Origin: Brevibacterium aurantiacum
Lineage (GTDB): Bacteria > Actinomycetota > Actinomycetes > Actinomycetales > Brevibacteriaceae
Assembly: GCF_007558825.1 (NCBI RefSeq)
Contig: NZ_VLTK01000012.1
Span: forward strand, 18,778 to 82,777
DNA: 64,000 nucleotides
Direction: 5' to 3'
The position numbers and the translations under genes were made by a program. The notes beneath the pieces are model-generated. The model was given only the letters and a program-made list of their open reading frames with translations, had not been told where the DNA came from and made no database searches. This document shows positions 16,320 through 24,507 of this stretch, piece after piece. How positions within the stretch are numbered: the stretch's first letter is position 1; every line of letters begins with the position of its first letter.

Positions 16320-16353
16320 TCGGGCGGTGCCGATGATCGTCGGCACCGCCCGA
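16320..16353 (+). terminator. rho-independent terminator after the MHS transporter
   Basis: Perfect 14-base arms (16320-16333 and 16340-16353; TCGGGCGGTGCCGA) around a 6-base loop TGATCG. No T-tract follows, as is common in high G+C actinobacteria. Confidence 0.8.
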
Positions 16354-16433
16354 ATGCATGACAGCGGACCACGCAACAGTCGACAACACAACCGACAAAA
16401 CAGCCGAATTGCGACACGATCGAAGGGACTGCA

Positions 16434-17180
16434 ATGGTCGATCTCAACAAGAAGCGCGCCCTTGTCACTGGGGGAGCCTCCGGCCTCGGCAAGGCGATGA
16501 GCGAAGCGTTCGCCGCAGCCGGAGCACACGTCATCGTCGCCGACGTCAACGCGGAATCTGCGGAAGCCGTAGCCAGCGACATCGGAGGAGAGGCGTGGAC
16601 GGTCAACCTCGCGGACACCTCGGCGCTGGATGGAGTCGACCTTGACGTCGACATCCTCGTCAACAACGCCGGCATCCAGCGGATCCACCCGATCACGGAA
16701 TTCCCGCTCGAGGAATGGCGACTCATCAATACGCTCATGCTCGAAGCGCCGTTCGTGCTGACCAAGGCAGCGCTGCCCGCGATGTACGCCAAAGGATGGG
16801 GCAGGGTCATCAACCTCTCCTCGATCCACGGGCTGCGCGCCTCGGCGAACAAATCCGCCTATGTGGCGGCCAAGCACGGGCTCATGGGATTGACGAAGAC
16901 GACCGCATTGGAAGCGGGTCCACACGGTGTGACCTGCAACGCGATCAATCCCGGCTATGTGATGACACCGATGGTCAAGGGCCAGATCGCCGATCAGGCG
17001 AAGACGAACGGCATCACCGAGGACGAGGTCCTCGAACAGGTCTTCCTCGGGCATTCTGCCGTGCCGAAGCTTGCTGAACCAGGCGATATCGCCGCTCTGG
17101 CACTGTTCCTGGCCAGCGATGCTGCCGCCGTCATCAACGGCAGCGCACACAGTGTCGACGGCGGCTGGTCCGCCGCCTGA
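16434..17180 (+). CDS. short-chain dehydrogenase, 3-hydroxybutyrate dehydrogenase-like
   Basis: A 248-residue classical SDR. The NAD(P) motif TGGASGLGKA is at about residues 12-21, NNAG near 80, and the catalytic Ser-Tyr-Lys in NLSS ... SAYVAAKHG (about 130-150). The sequence NAGIQRIHPITEFPLEEW and NAINPGYVMTPMV with the QI.D.A segment matches bacterial D-3-hydroxybutyrate dehydrogenases, which interconvert 3-hydroxybutyrate and acetoacetate. AAGGGA lies upstream of ATG 16434. It is monocistronic, followed by convergent lysR-type gene; short GCCGGCTGAGG repeats lie between. Confidence 0.85.
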   Translation: MVDLNKKRALVTGGASGLGKAMSEAFAAAGAHVIVADVNAESAEAVASDIGGEAWTVNLADTSALDGVDLDVDILVNNAGIQRIHPITEFPLEEWRLINTLMLEAPFVLTKAALPAMYAKGWGRVINLSSIHGLRASANKSAYVAAKHGLMGLTKTTALEAGPHGVTCNAINPGYVMTPMVKGQIADQAKTNGITEDEVLEQVFLGHSAVPKLAEPGDIAALALFLASDAAAVINGSAHSVDGGWSAA

Positions 17181-17258
17181 GGCCTGAGGTATCGCGCCGG
17201 CTGAGGTCAGACGTACAGCACCGGCTGAGGCCTGATGGAGAGACGGTCCGGGTCGGAC

Positions 17259-18134
17259 TCAGAGGACCTCGAGGACGCTGCGGACTCCTGCGTTGCGCAG
17301 GGATTCGTGGCGGACCGAGGCCCAGTAGGAGACCGGCTTCGAGAATTCCTCGGGCAGCACCTGTACGAGGCGGCTGTTGCCCACGGCGAGGAAGTCGGGC
17401 AGGATCCCGATCCCGACTCCGTTCGATGTGGCGAGCACGTGCGCATGCACCGAGGTGGAGCGGAAGAACCCCTTGCCGCGCGGCAGCGCATTGCCAGCCT
17501 CGTCGAGGTCATCGACCTGGAGCGAGTTCTCGATGTAGTAGATGAGCCGGTGCTCGGCAAGATCATCAAGCGTCGTCGGCATCGTGTGGGACCCCAGGTA
17601 CTCACGGGAGGCGTAGAGCTGGAGCCGATAGTCGCGGATATGCTTTGCGACGCTGCGTGGTGCGTCCGGCCTGCCGACGACGACCTCGATATCGACACCC
17701 GAGCGGTACTGCCGGGCCCGCTGCGTGGCCGTGATGAGTTCGAACTGCAGGCCGGGGTGGCTGCGCTGCAGCTGGGTCAGGGCCGGGACCGCGAATTCGA
17801 GGGCAAAGGCCTGCGGGCAGGCCAAACGGATCGTCCCCGAAAGAGTGGAGCTGGCGTGGGAGTCGATGCGTCCCAGGGCGGACTCGATGTCCTCGGCCAC
17901 GGGAAGCAGGTGACGTCCGGCAGCGCTGAGCTCCCAGCCGTCAGGTGAGGCAACGAGCATCCGCTCGCCATAGGCCTTCTCCAGGGCCGCGATGCGTCGG
18001 GAGACCGTCGTGTGGTTGAGGCCCAGGCTGTGCGCAGCGGCCGTGAACTTGCCCAGTCGTGCCACGGCAAGCAACGTCAGCAGATCTTCGGGAGAGATCT
18101 GCGAACCGGATCCGCCTGGTGCATATGAAACCAT
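17259..18134 (-). CDS. LysR-family transcriptional regulator
   Basis: A 291-residue LysR-type regulator. The winged helix-turn-helix covers about residues 14-72 (FTAAAHSLGLNHTTVSRRIAALEKAYGERML), followed by a linker helix and a periplasmic-binding-protein-like effector domain. It is divergent from the 3-hydroxyisobutyrate dehydrogenase gene with 141 bases between starts, the standard arrangement for a LysR regulator and its target. The inducer is unknown; a valine-catabolic hydroxy acid is the obvious guess from the neighbour. Confidence 0.9.
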   Translation of the reverse strand: MVSYAPGGSGSQISPEDLLTLLAVARLGKFTAAAHSLGLNHTTVSRRIAALEKAYGERMLVASPDGWELSAAGRHLLPVAEDIESALGRIDSHASSTLSGTIRLACPQAFALEFAVPALTQLQRSHPGLQFELITATQRARQYRSGVDIEVVVGRPDAPRSVAKHIRDYRLQLYASREYLGSHTMPTTLDDLAEHRLIYYIENSLQVDDLDEAGNALPRGKGFFRSTSVHAHVLATSNGVGIGILPDFLAVGNSRLVQVLPEEFSKPVSYWASVRHESLRNAGVRSVLEVL

Positions 18135-18151
18135 AGTGGTTCCATCCTATC

Positions 18152-18163
18152 TGCGTGCACGCA
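18152..18163. promoter_or_regulatory. palindrome in the LysR/3-HIBDH divergent promoter
   Basis: TGCGTGCACGCA is a perfect 12-base dyad, 18 bases from the lysR start. It extends loosely into flanking AT-rich bases (TATC ... ATAT). The position fits an autoregulatory LysR site. Confidence 0.45.
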
Positions 18164-18275
18164 CATATCTGGTGCGGAATATGTGATTCTGCGCGACAGG
18201 TGTAGGCCGAGTGACTGGCGTAATGTGAGTGGGAACACTGCACCACCTGAAGAACATGATGCGAGGAGGCATTTT

Positions 18276-19181
18276 ATGTCGACAATTGGATGGGTCGGCC
18301 TGGGAAACATGGGTCGTCCGATGACAGCGAACCTGGTCAAGGCCGGTCACACTGTGAATGGCTTCGATCTCGTCGAGATCGCCGTCGAAGAGGCAGCCAA
18401 GCACGGGGTGAATCCTGTGAAGTCCATCGCCGAGGCTGTTGCCGGAGCCGATATCGTGTTCACGATGCTGCCCAAGGGGGAACACGCTCGTGCCGTCTAC
18501 CTCGAGGCTGACGGCGTGTTGGCCCACGCAGACACCAAGACGCTCCTGGTGGACTCTTCGACGATCGACTTCGATTCCGCCCGCGCACTGCATGCAGAAG
18601 CAGCCAAGGCCGGCTTCCGGTTCGTCGACGGTCCCGTGTCCGGCGGCGTCACCGGTGCCGAGGCAGGCACGCTGACGTTCATGCTCGGCGGCACCGAGGA
18701 AGACGTGGCCGAGGCGAAGACGTTCATCGAACCCATGGCCGGCAATATGTTCCACGCCGGTGGCGAAGCAGCCGGTCAGGCCGCCAAGATCGTCAACAAC
18801 ATGATGCTCTCGATCAGCCTGCAGGGCGTCGTCGAAGGGGCCGTGCTCGCTGATCGCTTCGGTCTCGATCCCAAGGTCTTCTATGACATCGCGACGGTCT
18901 CCTCCGGAGATTCCTGGCCGCTGCGCACCTGGTACCCAGTTCCTGGCGTGACAGAGACAGCGGCTTCGAACAACTCGTTCAAGCCCGGATTCGCCACGGC
19001 TCTCATGCACAAAGACGTCGGCCTCGCCCTCGCAGGAGCGGAGACTCAGGGCCTCGACCTGCCTGCAGCGCAGCTCGTCCACGCTCAGCTGCAGAAGCTC
19101 GTCGACGCGGGCCTCGAAGGGCTCGACACCTCGGCGCTGATCAAGAACATCGACGCCAAGGCCGAGGGGCTGCCCGAATAA
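18276..19181 (+). CDS. mmsB: 3-hydroxyisobutyrate dehydrogenase
   Basis: A 301-residue beta-hydroxyacid dehydrogenase that would oxidise 3-hydroxyisobutyrate to methylmalonate semialdehyde in valine breakdown. The Rossmann motif GWVGLGNMGRPM is at about residues 5-16, the substrate loop GPVSGGVTGAEAGTL near 120-134, and the catalytic Lys in GQAAKIVNNM near 170. ATG 18276 is chosen because GAGGAGG lies 6 bases upstream; the longer frame from 18183 would cross the promoter. The related family members tartronate semialdehyde reductase and glyoxylate reductase are less good matches. Confidence 0.9.
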   Translation: MSTIGWVGLGNMGRPMTANLVKAGHTVNGFDLVEIAVEEAAKHGVNPVKSIAEAVAGADIVFTMLPKGEHARAVYLEADGVLAHADTKTLLVDSSTIDFDSARALHAEAAKAGFRFVDGPVSGGVTGAEAGTLTFMLGGTEEDVAEAKTFIEPMAGNMFHAGGEAAGQAAKIVNNMMLSISLQGVVEGAVLADRFGLDPKVFYDIATVSSGDSWPLRTWYPVPGVTETAASNNSFKPGFATALMHKDVGLALAGAETQGLDLPAAQLVHAQLQKLVDAGLEGLDTSALIKNIDAKAEGLPE

Positions 19182-19286
19182 GGACAAGCGGGCGGATCTG
19201 ATGCAACACCCCTGCGATGAGCGCCGCTGCAATTAACCGCAGTGACGAGCGTGGCAGCTGACAGCCTCGTCCCTCCGGACAGGCAC

Positions 19287-19348
19287 CAACGGTTGGTAAG
19301 TTCTCTTCGATCCACGAACGAGTTTCGAGGAGAACTTACCAACCGTTT
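19287..19348. repeat. dispersed palindromic element, copy 1
   Basis: Eighteen-base arms (AACGGTTGGTAAGTTCTC at 19288-19305 and its complement at 19330-19347) around a 24-base loop containing TTCGATC. A second element with nearly the same arms is at 59927-59989. It follows the 3-HIBDH gene and could terminate its transcript. Confidence 0.8.
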
Positions 19349-19442
19349 GCCGTGCACCAGGGCGCCGTGCCCACGAACCGCGGCTTCCGTGCCGCTTCGC
19401 CGGCGATCTGCAACTTCAGCGGGTACGTGTAAGACTGGAAGC

Positions 19443-20219
19443 ATGAGTTCCCCAGACACTCCTGAACCGCAGAATACGTCCGAACCCCAGAACACTCCAG
19501 AAGCGCTTTCGCCGGAGGCCATCGCCTCCATCAGAGTCAACCTCGATGAGGTGTCCACACGTGCGGCAACCGCCGCCGAGGCGAGCGGTCGGACGAGTGC
19601 TGATGTGAAGGTTCTGCTCGCGACCAAGACTCAACCGGCCGCGAAGATCCGAGTGGCCCTCGAACATGGGTTCACCCTCATCGGGGAGAACAAGGTCCAG
19701 GAACTGGTCGGCAAGGCTGATGACCTCGCTGATCTCGATCACGAGGCCCATCTCATCGGTCCTCTGCAGAAGAACAAGGTCAATCACACCCTGCGCCATG
19801 CGCACTGCATCCAATCCGTCGACAATCTGGAACTGGCGACGAAGATCAACAACCGTCTCGAAGCCCTCGACCAGACTGTGGATTTCTTCGTGCAGGTCAA
19901 CACCTCCCGGGAAGACTCGAAGTCCGGGATCGCGCCCGAAGAGACCGAGGCGCTCATCGCGGCGCTGCAAGCTCACACACGGATGAGGCTGCGCGGTCTG
20001 ATGACGATCGGTCTGCCCGGACGCACACCGGACGAGATCCGTCCCAGCTATGCTGACCTGCGAGAACTCAGCGAGAAACTCCTCTCCTCTGGAGCCATGT
20101 CGCCCGACGCCACTGAGTTGTCCATGGGCATGAGCAACGACTTTGAGCTCGCAATCGCCGAGGGCGCGACCATGGTCCGCGTCGGTTCCAGTGTGTTCGG
20201 CGCCCGCTACTACTCCTGA
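19443..20219 (+). CDS. YggS/PROSC family pyridoxal phosphate homeostasis protein
   Basis: A 258-residue single-domain fold III PLP protein that buffers free PLP and affects amino-acid pools. The PLP Lys is in LLATKTQP (about residue 62), and the family segments GENKVQEL, HLIGPLQKNKVN and LSMGMSNDFELAI with GSSVFGAR at the end are all present. It has a Pro/Glu/Thr-rich N-terminal extension of about 20 residues. In many actinobacteria yggS sits next to ftsZ and sepF; here it is outside that cluster, so it may be a second copy. Confidence 0.9.
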   Translation: MSSPDTPEPQNTSEPQNTPEALSPEAIASIRVNLDEVSTRAATAAEASGRTSADVKVLLATKTQPAAKIRVALEHGFTLIGENKVQELVGKADDLADLDHEAHLIGPLQKNKVNHTLRHAHCIQSVDNLELATKINNRLEALDQTVDFFVQVNTSREDSKSGIAPEETEALIAALQAHTRMRLRGLMTIGLPGRTPDEIRPSYADLRELSEKLLSSGAMSPDATELSMGMSNDFELAIAEGATMVRVGSSVFGARYYS

Positions 20220-20339
20220 GGCAAGCCGCGACCACACCTGAGACGCCCGCAGGTGACCGTCACGTTCGAGGACTGGGGCATTGGTCACATGATGACACCG
20301 GGCCTCCCGCCGCGGCGGCGAATCTGTGAAGATAGAGCT

Positions 20340-22283
20340 ATGAACACCAGTCCGCAGGATTCCCAAGCGTCCGCGGCGCCTGCCGCCGCGCCGTCCCACC
20401 AGGTCAAGGTGCGTGCACCTGAACTCATCGGCCGCAGGTGGATGAACTCCGGCGGCAAGGAGCTGAGCCTGGCCGATCTGCGCGGCAAGGTGATCCTGCT
20501 CGATTTCTGGACCTTCTGCTGCATCAACTGCCTCCACGTGCTCGACGAGCTGCGTCCGCTCGAGGAGAAGTACGCACAAGAGCTCGTCATCATCGGCGTC
20601 CACTCGCCGAAGTTCGAGTTCGAACGCACCGTCGAGGCCGTCGACCAGGCGGTCGAACGCTACCAGGTCGAACACCTCGTCCTCGACGATCCCGACCTCG
20701 TCACATGGCAGGCATACACCGCCCGTGCCTGGCCGACGCTGGCCGTCATCGACCCAGAGGGCTACCTGGTCGCGACCCTGTCGGGCGAAGGTCACGGTGC
20801 CGGCCTCGGTGAGATCATCGAAGGACTCATCGAGGAGCACTCGGCGAAGGGCACACTGCACTCCGGCGACGGACCTTACGTGCCGCCGCCAGCACCGGAG
20901 ACCGAGCTGTTCTACCCCGGCAAGGTCACCGCACTGCCATCGGGCAATCTCCTCGTCGCTGATTCGGGACACCATGGCCTCGTCGAATACGATGCTTCGG
21001 GCCAGGACATCATCCGGCGCATCGGCACCGGCGAACGCGGCGCGGGCGACGGCGATTTCTCCCAGGCGTCCTTCAGCGAACCCGGCGGCATCACCGTCCT
21101 TCCCGGGGACGTGGCAGCGAAGGCCGGATACCATCTCGTCATCGCCGACACCGTCAACCACACCCTGCGCGGCATCAACCTCGAGACCGAAACCGTGACG
21201 ACGATCGCCGGCACCGGAGCACAGCACATGGTCGGCGCGATCGACAACGTGGTCGGCACCCACGGCGAACTCGGCCGCTACGACGGCCCCGCCCTCGACG
21301 TGAAGCTGTCCTCACCGTGGGATGTCCTCTACGTCCCTGCCACCGCCGAGGTTGTTGTGGCGATGGCGGGCAATCACACCATCTGGTCGTTCAACCCCGA
21401 AGCCGGGTCGATCCGACTGCTCTCGGGCACCATGAACGAAGGCCTGGCCGACGGCGATGCGGACAGCGCATGGTTCGCGCAGACATCGGGCCTCGACCTC
21501 GCCTCCGATGGCGACGTGCTCATCGCCGACTCGGAGACCTCGGCGGTCCGACGTCTCGACCCGAACACCGGAGCCGTGTCCACACTCATCGGTGAAGGAC
21601 TCTTCGACTTCGGCTTCCGTGACGGTCCCGCCGCAGAGGCCAGACTGCAGCACCCTCTGGGAGTGCGGAGCCTGCCTGACGGATCGATCGCGATCGCCGA
21701 CACCTACAACGGGGCGATCCGCCGCTATGACTTCACCACGAACGAGGTCTCGACCCTGGCCCGCGGCCTGCGCGAACCATCCGACATCTTCGTCCTCGAA
21801 GCTGCCAGCTCCGCGCCGGCCGAACTCCTCGTCGTCGAATCAGCCTCGCACGCCCTGACCAGAGTGAAGCTGCCCAAGGACGCCCAGCGAGTCGACGAGG
21901 GTGCGCTGACCAGCAAGCGCCCCTCAACCGAGATCTCATCGGGCCCAGTGGCAGTGTCCGTGAGCTTCACTGTTCCAGCAGGTCAGAAACTTGATGACCG
22001 GTGGGGAGACCCCACGTATCTGCAGGTTTCCTCGACACCACCAGAGCTGATCGTCTCCGGGGACGGTGGCGCAGAAGGACTGAAGCGCGACATCGTCATC
22101 AACCCCGAACTCGAGTCAGGGGTCCTGCACGTGACCGCACGAGCCGCCGCCTGCGACGGCGAACCAGGCGGAGAGATCCCCCTGCACGCCGCGTGCCATC
22201 TCTACCAGCAGGACTGGGGCATTCCGGTCGACCTCGTCGCCACCGCTCCGGCCGAACTCACCCTTGACCTCCGCGGGGCCTGA
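20340..22283 (+). CDS. thioredoxin-like domain fused to NHL repeats (NHLRC2-like)
   Basis: A 647-residue soluble protein without a signal peptide. Residues 22-180 form a thioredoxin-like domain of the TlpA/alkyl hydroperoxide type with FWTFCCINCLH (Cys61-x-x-Cys64, preceded by Cys60). Residues 190-500 hold at least four NHL beta-propeller repeats (LLVADSGHHGLVEYD, LVIADTVNHTLRGIN, VLIADSETSAVRRLD, IAIADTYNGAIRRYD). A further beta domain closes the protein. This domain order is that of NHLRC2, which is conserved from bacteria to humans and whose substrate is unsettled. ATG 20340 is chosen over 20253, as upstream sequence looks non-coding. Confidence 0.85.
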   Translation: MNTSPQDSQASAAPAAAPSHQVKVRAPELIGRRWMNSGGKELSLADLRGKVILLDFWTFCCINCLHVLDELRPLEEKYAQELVIIGVHSPKFEFERTVEAVDQAVERYQVEHLVLDDPDLVTWQAYTARAWPTLAVIDPEGYLVATLSGEGHGAGLGEIIEGLIEEHSAKGTLHSGDGPYVPPPAPETELFYPGKVTALPSGNLLVADSGHHGLVEYDASGQDIIRRIGTGERGAGDGDFSQASFSEPGGITVLPGDVAAKAGYHLVIADTVNHTLRGINLETETVTTIAGTGAQHMVGAIDNVVGTHGELGRYDGPALDVKLSSPWDVLYVPATAEVVVAMAGNHTIWSFNPEAGSIRLLSGTMNEGLADGDADSAWFAQTSGLDLASDGDVLIADSETSAVRRLDPNTGAVSTLIGEGLFDFGFRDGPAAEARLQHPLGVRSLPDGSIAIADTYNGAIRRYDFTTNEVSTLARGLREPSDIFVLEAASSAPAELLVVESASHALTRVKLPKDAQRVDEGALTSKRPSTEISSGPVAVSVSFTVPAGQKLDDRWGDPTYLQVSSTPPELIVSGDGGAEGLKRDIVINPELESGVLHVTARAAACDGEPGGEIPLHAACHLYQQDWGIPVDLVATAPAELTLDLRGA

Positions 22284-22369
22284 CCCGACCTCCACTGGGC
22301 CTGAAGGTCGGCGGCCGTCGTTGCCCTCGAAGCGCGGCATGCAGCCGATGTCGGCCGGCGTCGGAGGAA

Positions 22370-23329
22370 TTATTTCACGGTCACGTCGCCGAGGCGGCGC
22401 GGATCGAAGCGGACCTGCGAGGACTTGACGATGACGGAGCCTCCCATGTCGAAGGAGAGCGTCTCGTCGAAGTCGTGCTCGGCCGCCGTGACGATGTCGC
22501 GATAGCGTCCCTGGATGCGCACCTCGACCGTGGACGGAGTGAGCTCGAGATCGTTGCCCGAGGCGGTCAGGCTGACCTCTGGTTCGCGAGCCAGCGACCA
22601 CTTCACATCGCCGAGGATCTCGTTGTCCGTCTCATAGCCGAACACGCAGTCTGAGGGGTAGAGGGTCTTCGACTTCACACATTCCGCCAGATGCTCGTTG
22701 ACCTGCTCACCGACAGACTCCTCCAACTTTGCCGTGGGCTCGGGCGAGAGCGCGATCTGGGCGGTGTCGGTCGGCGCGATCACCTCGGCGCGTTCGGGTT
22801 TCGACCTGAGGTAGGTCGCATCGAAGCCGACGAGGTAGGTGGCCGGGAACAGCACGGGAACCTCTCCGGCGGCGACTCCGTAGCCGTTGACCGTGGCAGT
22901 TGACGACCCTTCGACTTGCAGGTCGAGGGTCGGCCACTTCTCCTGTTCGATCGCCCACCGGTCGAACAGTCCGGCAGTGGCTGGCAGCTTCACCATCGAC
23001 AGATCCACGGTCTGCGTCTGCGAGGACAGAACATAGCTCAGCGAGACCTTCGCATGGTCGCCGTCCATCGATACCGTCGTCGCCTCAGCGTCGCGCGGCA
23101 GGTCAGGGGCGGCAGAGAGCACATCATGATTGAGCGCCAGAGTCGATGATGGGGTGGGGGAGGCGAGATAGGAGAACGCACGCTCGGCGTTGGCGTCCTC
23201 GATCGCGGAAATATAGGCTACAGCGGCGCGGGCAGGAGTGTAGACAGTCAGGTTGAGGAGGGGAACTGCTGCCACGGTGAGGACGATGACCAGGAGCGCC
23301 GAAATCAGAAGCTTGCGCGACGTTCGCAT
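22370..23329 (-). CDS. secreted or membrane-anchored protein of unknown function
   Basis: A 319-residue protein with an N-terminal signal or anchor (about residues 7-28, LLISALLVIVLTVAAVPLLNL, no lipobox Cys). The rest is external, with beta-rich segments and two Cys in CVKSKTLYPSDCVFGYE that may form a disulfide. Residues 36-60 (AAVAYISAIEDANAERAFSYL) resemble the start of DUF4878/NTF2-like lipoproteins. AGGAGA lies before the ATG. It is the last of three minus-strand genes with the degenerate ABC-type protein and the LPRTG surface protein; the 119-base gap may hold its own promoter. Confidence 0.65.
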   Translation of the reverse strand: MRTSRKLLISALLVIVLTVAAVPLLNLTVYTPARAAVAYISAIEDANAERAFSYLASPTPSSTLALNHDVLSAAPDLPRDAEATTVSMDGDHAKVSLSYVLSSQTQTVDLSMVKLPATAGLFDRWAIEQEKWPTLDLQVEGSSTATVNGYGVAAGEVPVLFPATYLVGFDATYLRSKPERAEVIAPTDTAQIALSPEPTAKLEESVGEQVNEHLAECVKSKTLYPSDCVFGYETDNEILGDVKWSLAREPEVSLTASGNDLELTPSTVEVRIQGRYRDIVTAAEHDFDETLSFDMGGSVIVKSSQVRFDPRRLGDVTVK

Positions 23330-23448
23330 TGCTTCTCCTGAATCGGTGGGGGATGAAGGAATTTCAGTGTAATGCCAATTGCCCGCCGCTCGGCTCTATG
23401 AACGGCGAGGACGCGCGGGAAGGGGAGTCAGACGCGTGCCTGTGGGGT

Positions 23449-24501
23449 CTATTCCACTGAGTACGCGTGCAGTGCCTGAGTGTCGACCTCGACGAAGACG
23501 TGGGTGCCGACCTTGACGTTGGCACGCAGGGCAGCGATCGAGTCGCCGAGGCTGGGGTGGAGCACGCCGAATCCGCTCTCGCTGCCGGACACGCCGGCAA
23601 GGTCGGCCAGGTCCACATCGAGGGCGAGTCCCATCTCGGTGTCCACCGGCGACAGCTTCGCCTGCAGGCAGGAACCGTGATCGCGCAGTCCGATGACGAC
23701 GGCTTCGAACACCGTCGCCGAGGTGAACGCCGGGTCGTGTTCGTCCAATGACAGGAGAGCACTGCGCCAACCGAGAGTGACGAAGACCTTCCCGTCGAGT
23801 TCGGTCCGAGCCTTCACCGCAGAGTGGCCGATCGACAGCCAGCCCTTACGCGCCAGCCCGGAGTAGACGTTGACCCTGCTGAGTTCGGCCGGCAGGGAGC
23901 CTCTGGGCTCCGTGACGACCTGTTCCAAAGTGCCGAACGAGACAAGCTCGCCTTTTTCGATATCGGCCACCCCCGCCGCGGCGACGGTGAAGTCGGTCAG
24001 CGTATTCGAGGTGAAGACGATCCCGCGGCCGTGCGCTGCTGCCAGATCGGCCAGACGACCGCGCAGACCGGCGCGCACATGTCCGGGGACGGATGCGAAG
24101 GGGTCGATGAAGGTCAGCCACGGCAAGCCGCTCGCCCATGCCACGGCCAGGCCGAGTCTCGCACGCTCACCGGCATCAAGTTCGCCGAACCGGCGCCTCA
24201 GGACGTCAGGGTTGACCCCGAACTCCGTGCACGCCAGAGCCAATGCCGCCTCCCCAGATCCGGCATTGGCTTCGCGAAGATATGTTCTGACCCACCTGCG
24301 CACACGTATGAGACCCGACCGGAGCCCGGTCGGGAACTGCGGCGGAGGTGCGACGTCGGAGCGCGCAGCAACGGACAGCACCACCTCAGTGGTGCTGTCC
24401 GTGCTGCCCATGAGACCGAGCATTGTCCCTGCTCGGAGACGACCGAGATCGATCTGGTGTCTGCCGAGGTGCAGCCCCGCTAGGGACAATTCATCGTTCA
24501 A
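23449..24501 (-). CDS. degenerate ABC ATPase-like protein with C-terminal TOBE domains
   Basis: A 350-residue protein laid out like a ModC/PotA/MalK-type ATPase but with its catalytic residues lost. The Walker A position reads GLMGSTDSTT (29-38) with no GK[ST]. The signature region is FGELDAGERARLGLAVAWA (105-123) instead of LSGGQ. Walker B is WLTFIDPFA, so the catalytic Glu after Asp133 is Pro. The switch reads FTSNTL with no His. Residues 210-350 look like TOBE repeats. It starts 6 bases after the LPRTG gene stop. It is probably a non-hydrolysing regulatory or oxyanion/ligand-binding relative. I cannot place a cognate permease nearby. Confidence 0.65.
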   Translation of the reverse strand: MNDELSLAGLHLGRHQIDLGRLRAGTMLGLMGSTDSTTEVVLSVAARSDVAPPPQFPTGLRSGLIRVRRWVRTYLREANAGSGEAALALACTEFGVNPDVLRRRFGELDAGERARLGLAVAWASGLPWLTFIDPFASVPGHVRAGLRGRLADLAAAHGRGIVFTSNTLTDFTVAAAGVADIEKGELVSFGTLEQVVTEPRGSLPAELSRVNVYSGLARKGWLSIGHSAVKARTELDGKVFVTLGWRSALLSLDEHDPAFTSATVFEAVVIGLRDHGSCLQAKLSPVDTEMGLALDVDLADLAGVSGSESGFGVLHPSLGDSIAALRANVKVGTHVFVEVDTQALHAYSVE

Positions 24502-24507
24502 CGGATC

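Noticed and set aside
19416..21263. long minus-strand open frame (615 codons) opposite yggS and the thioredoxin-NHL gene
   Set aside because: Spans two well-supported plus-strand genes and their gap; composition is that of an antisense shadow.
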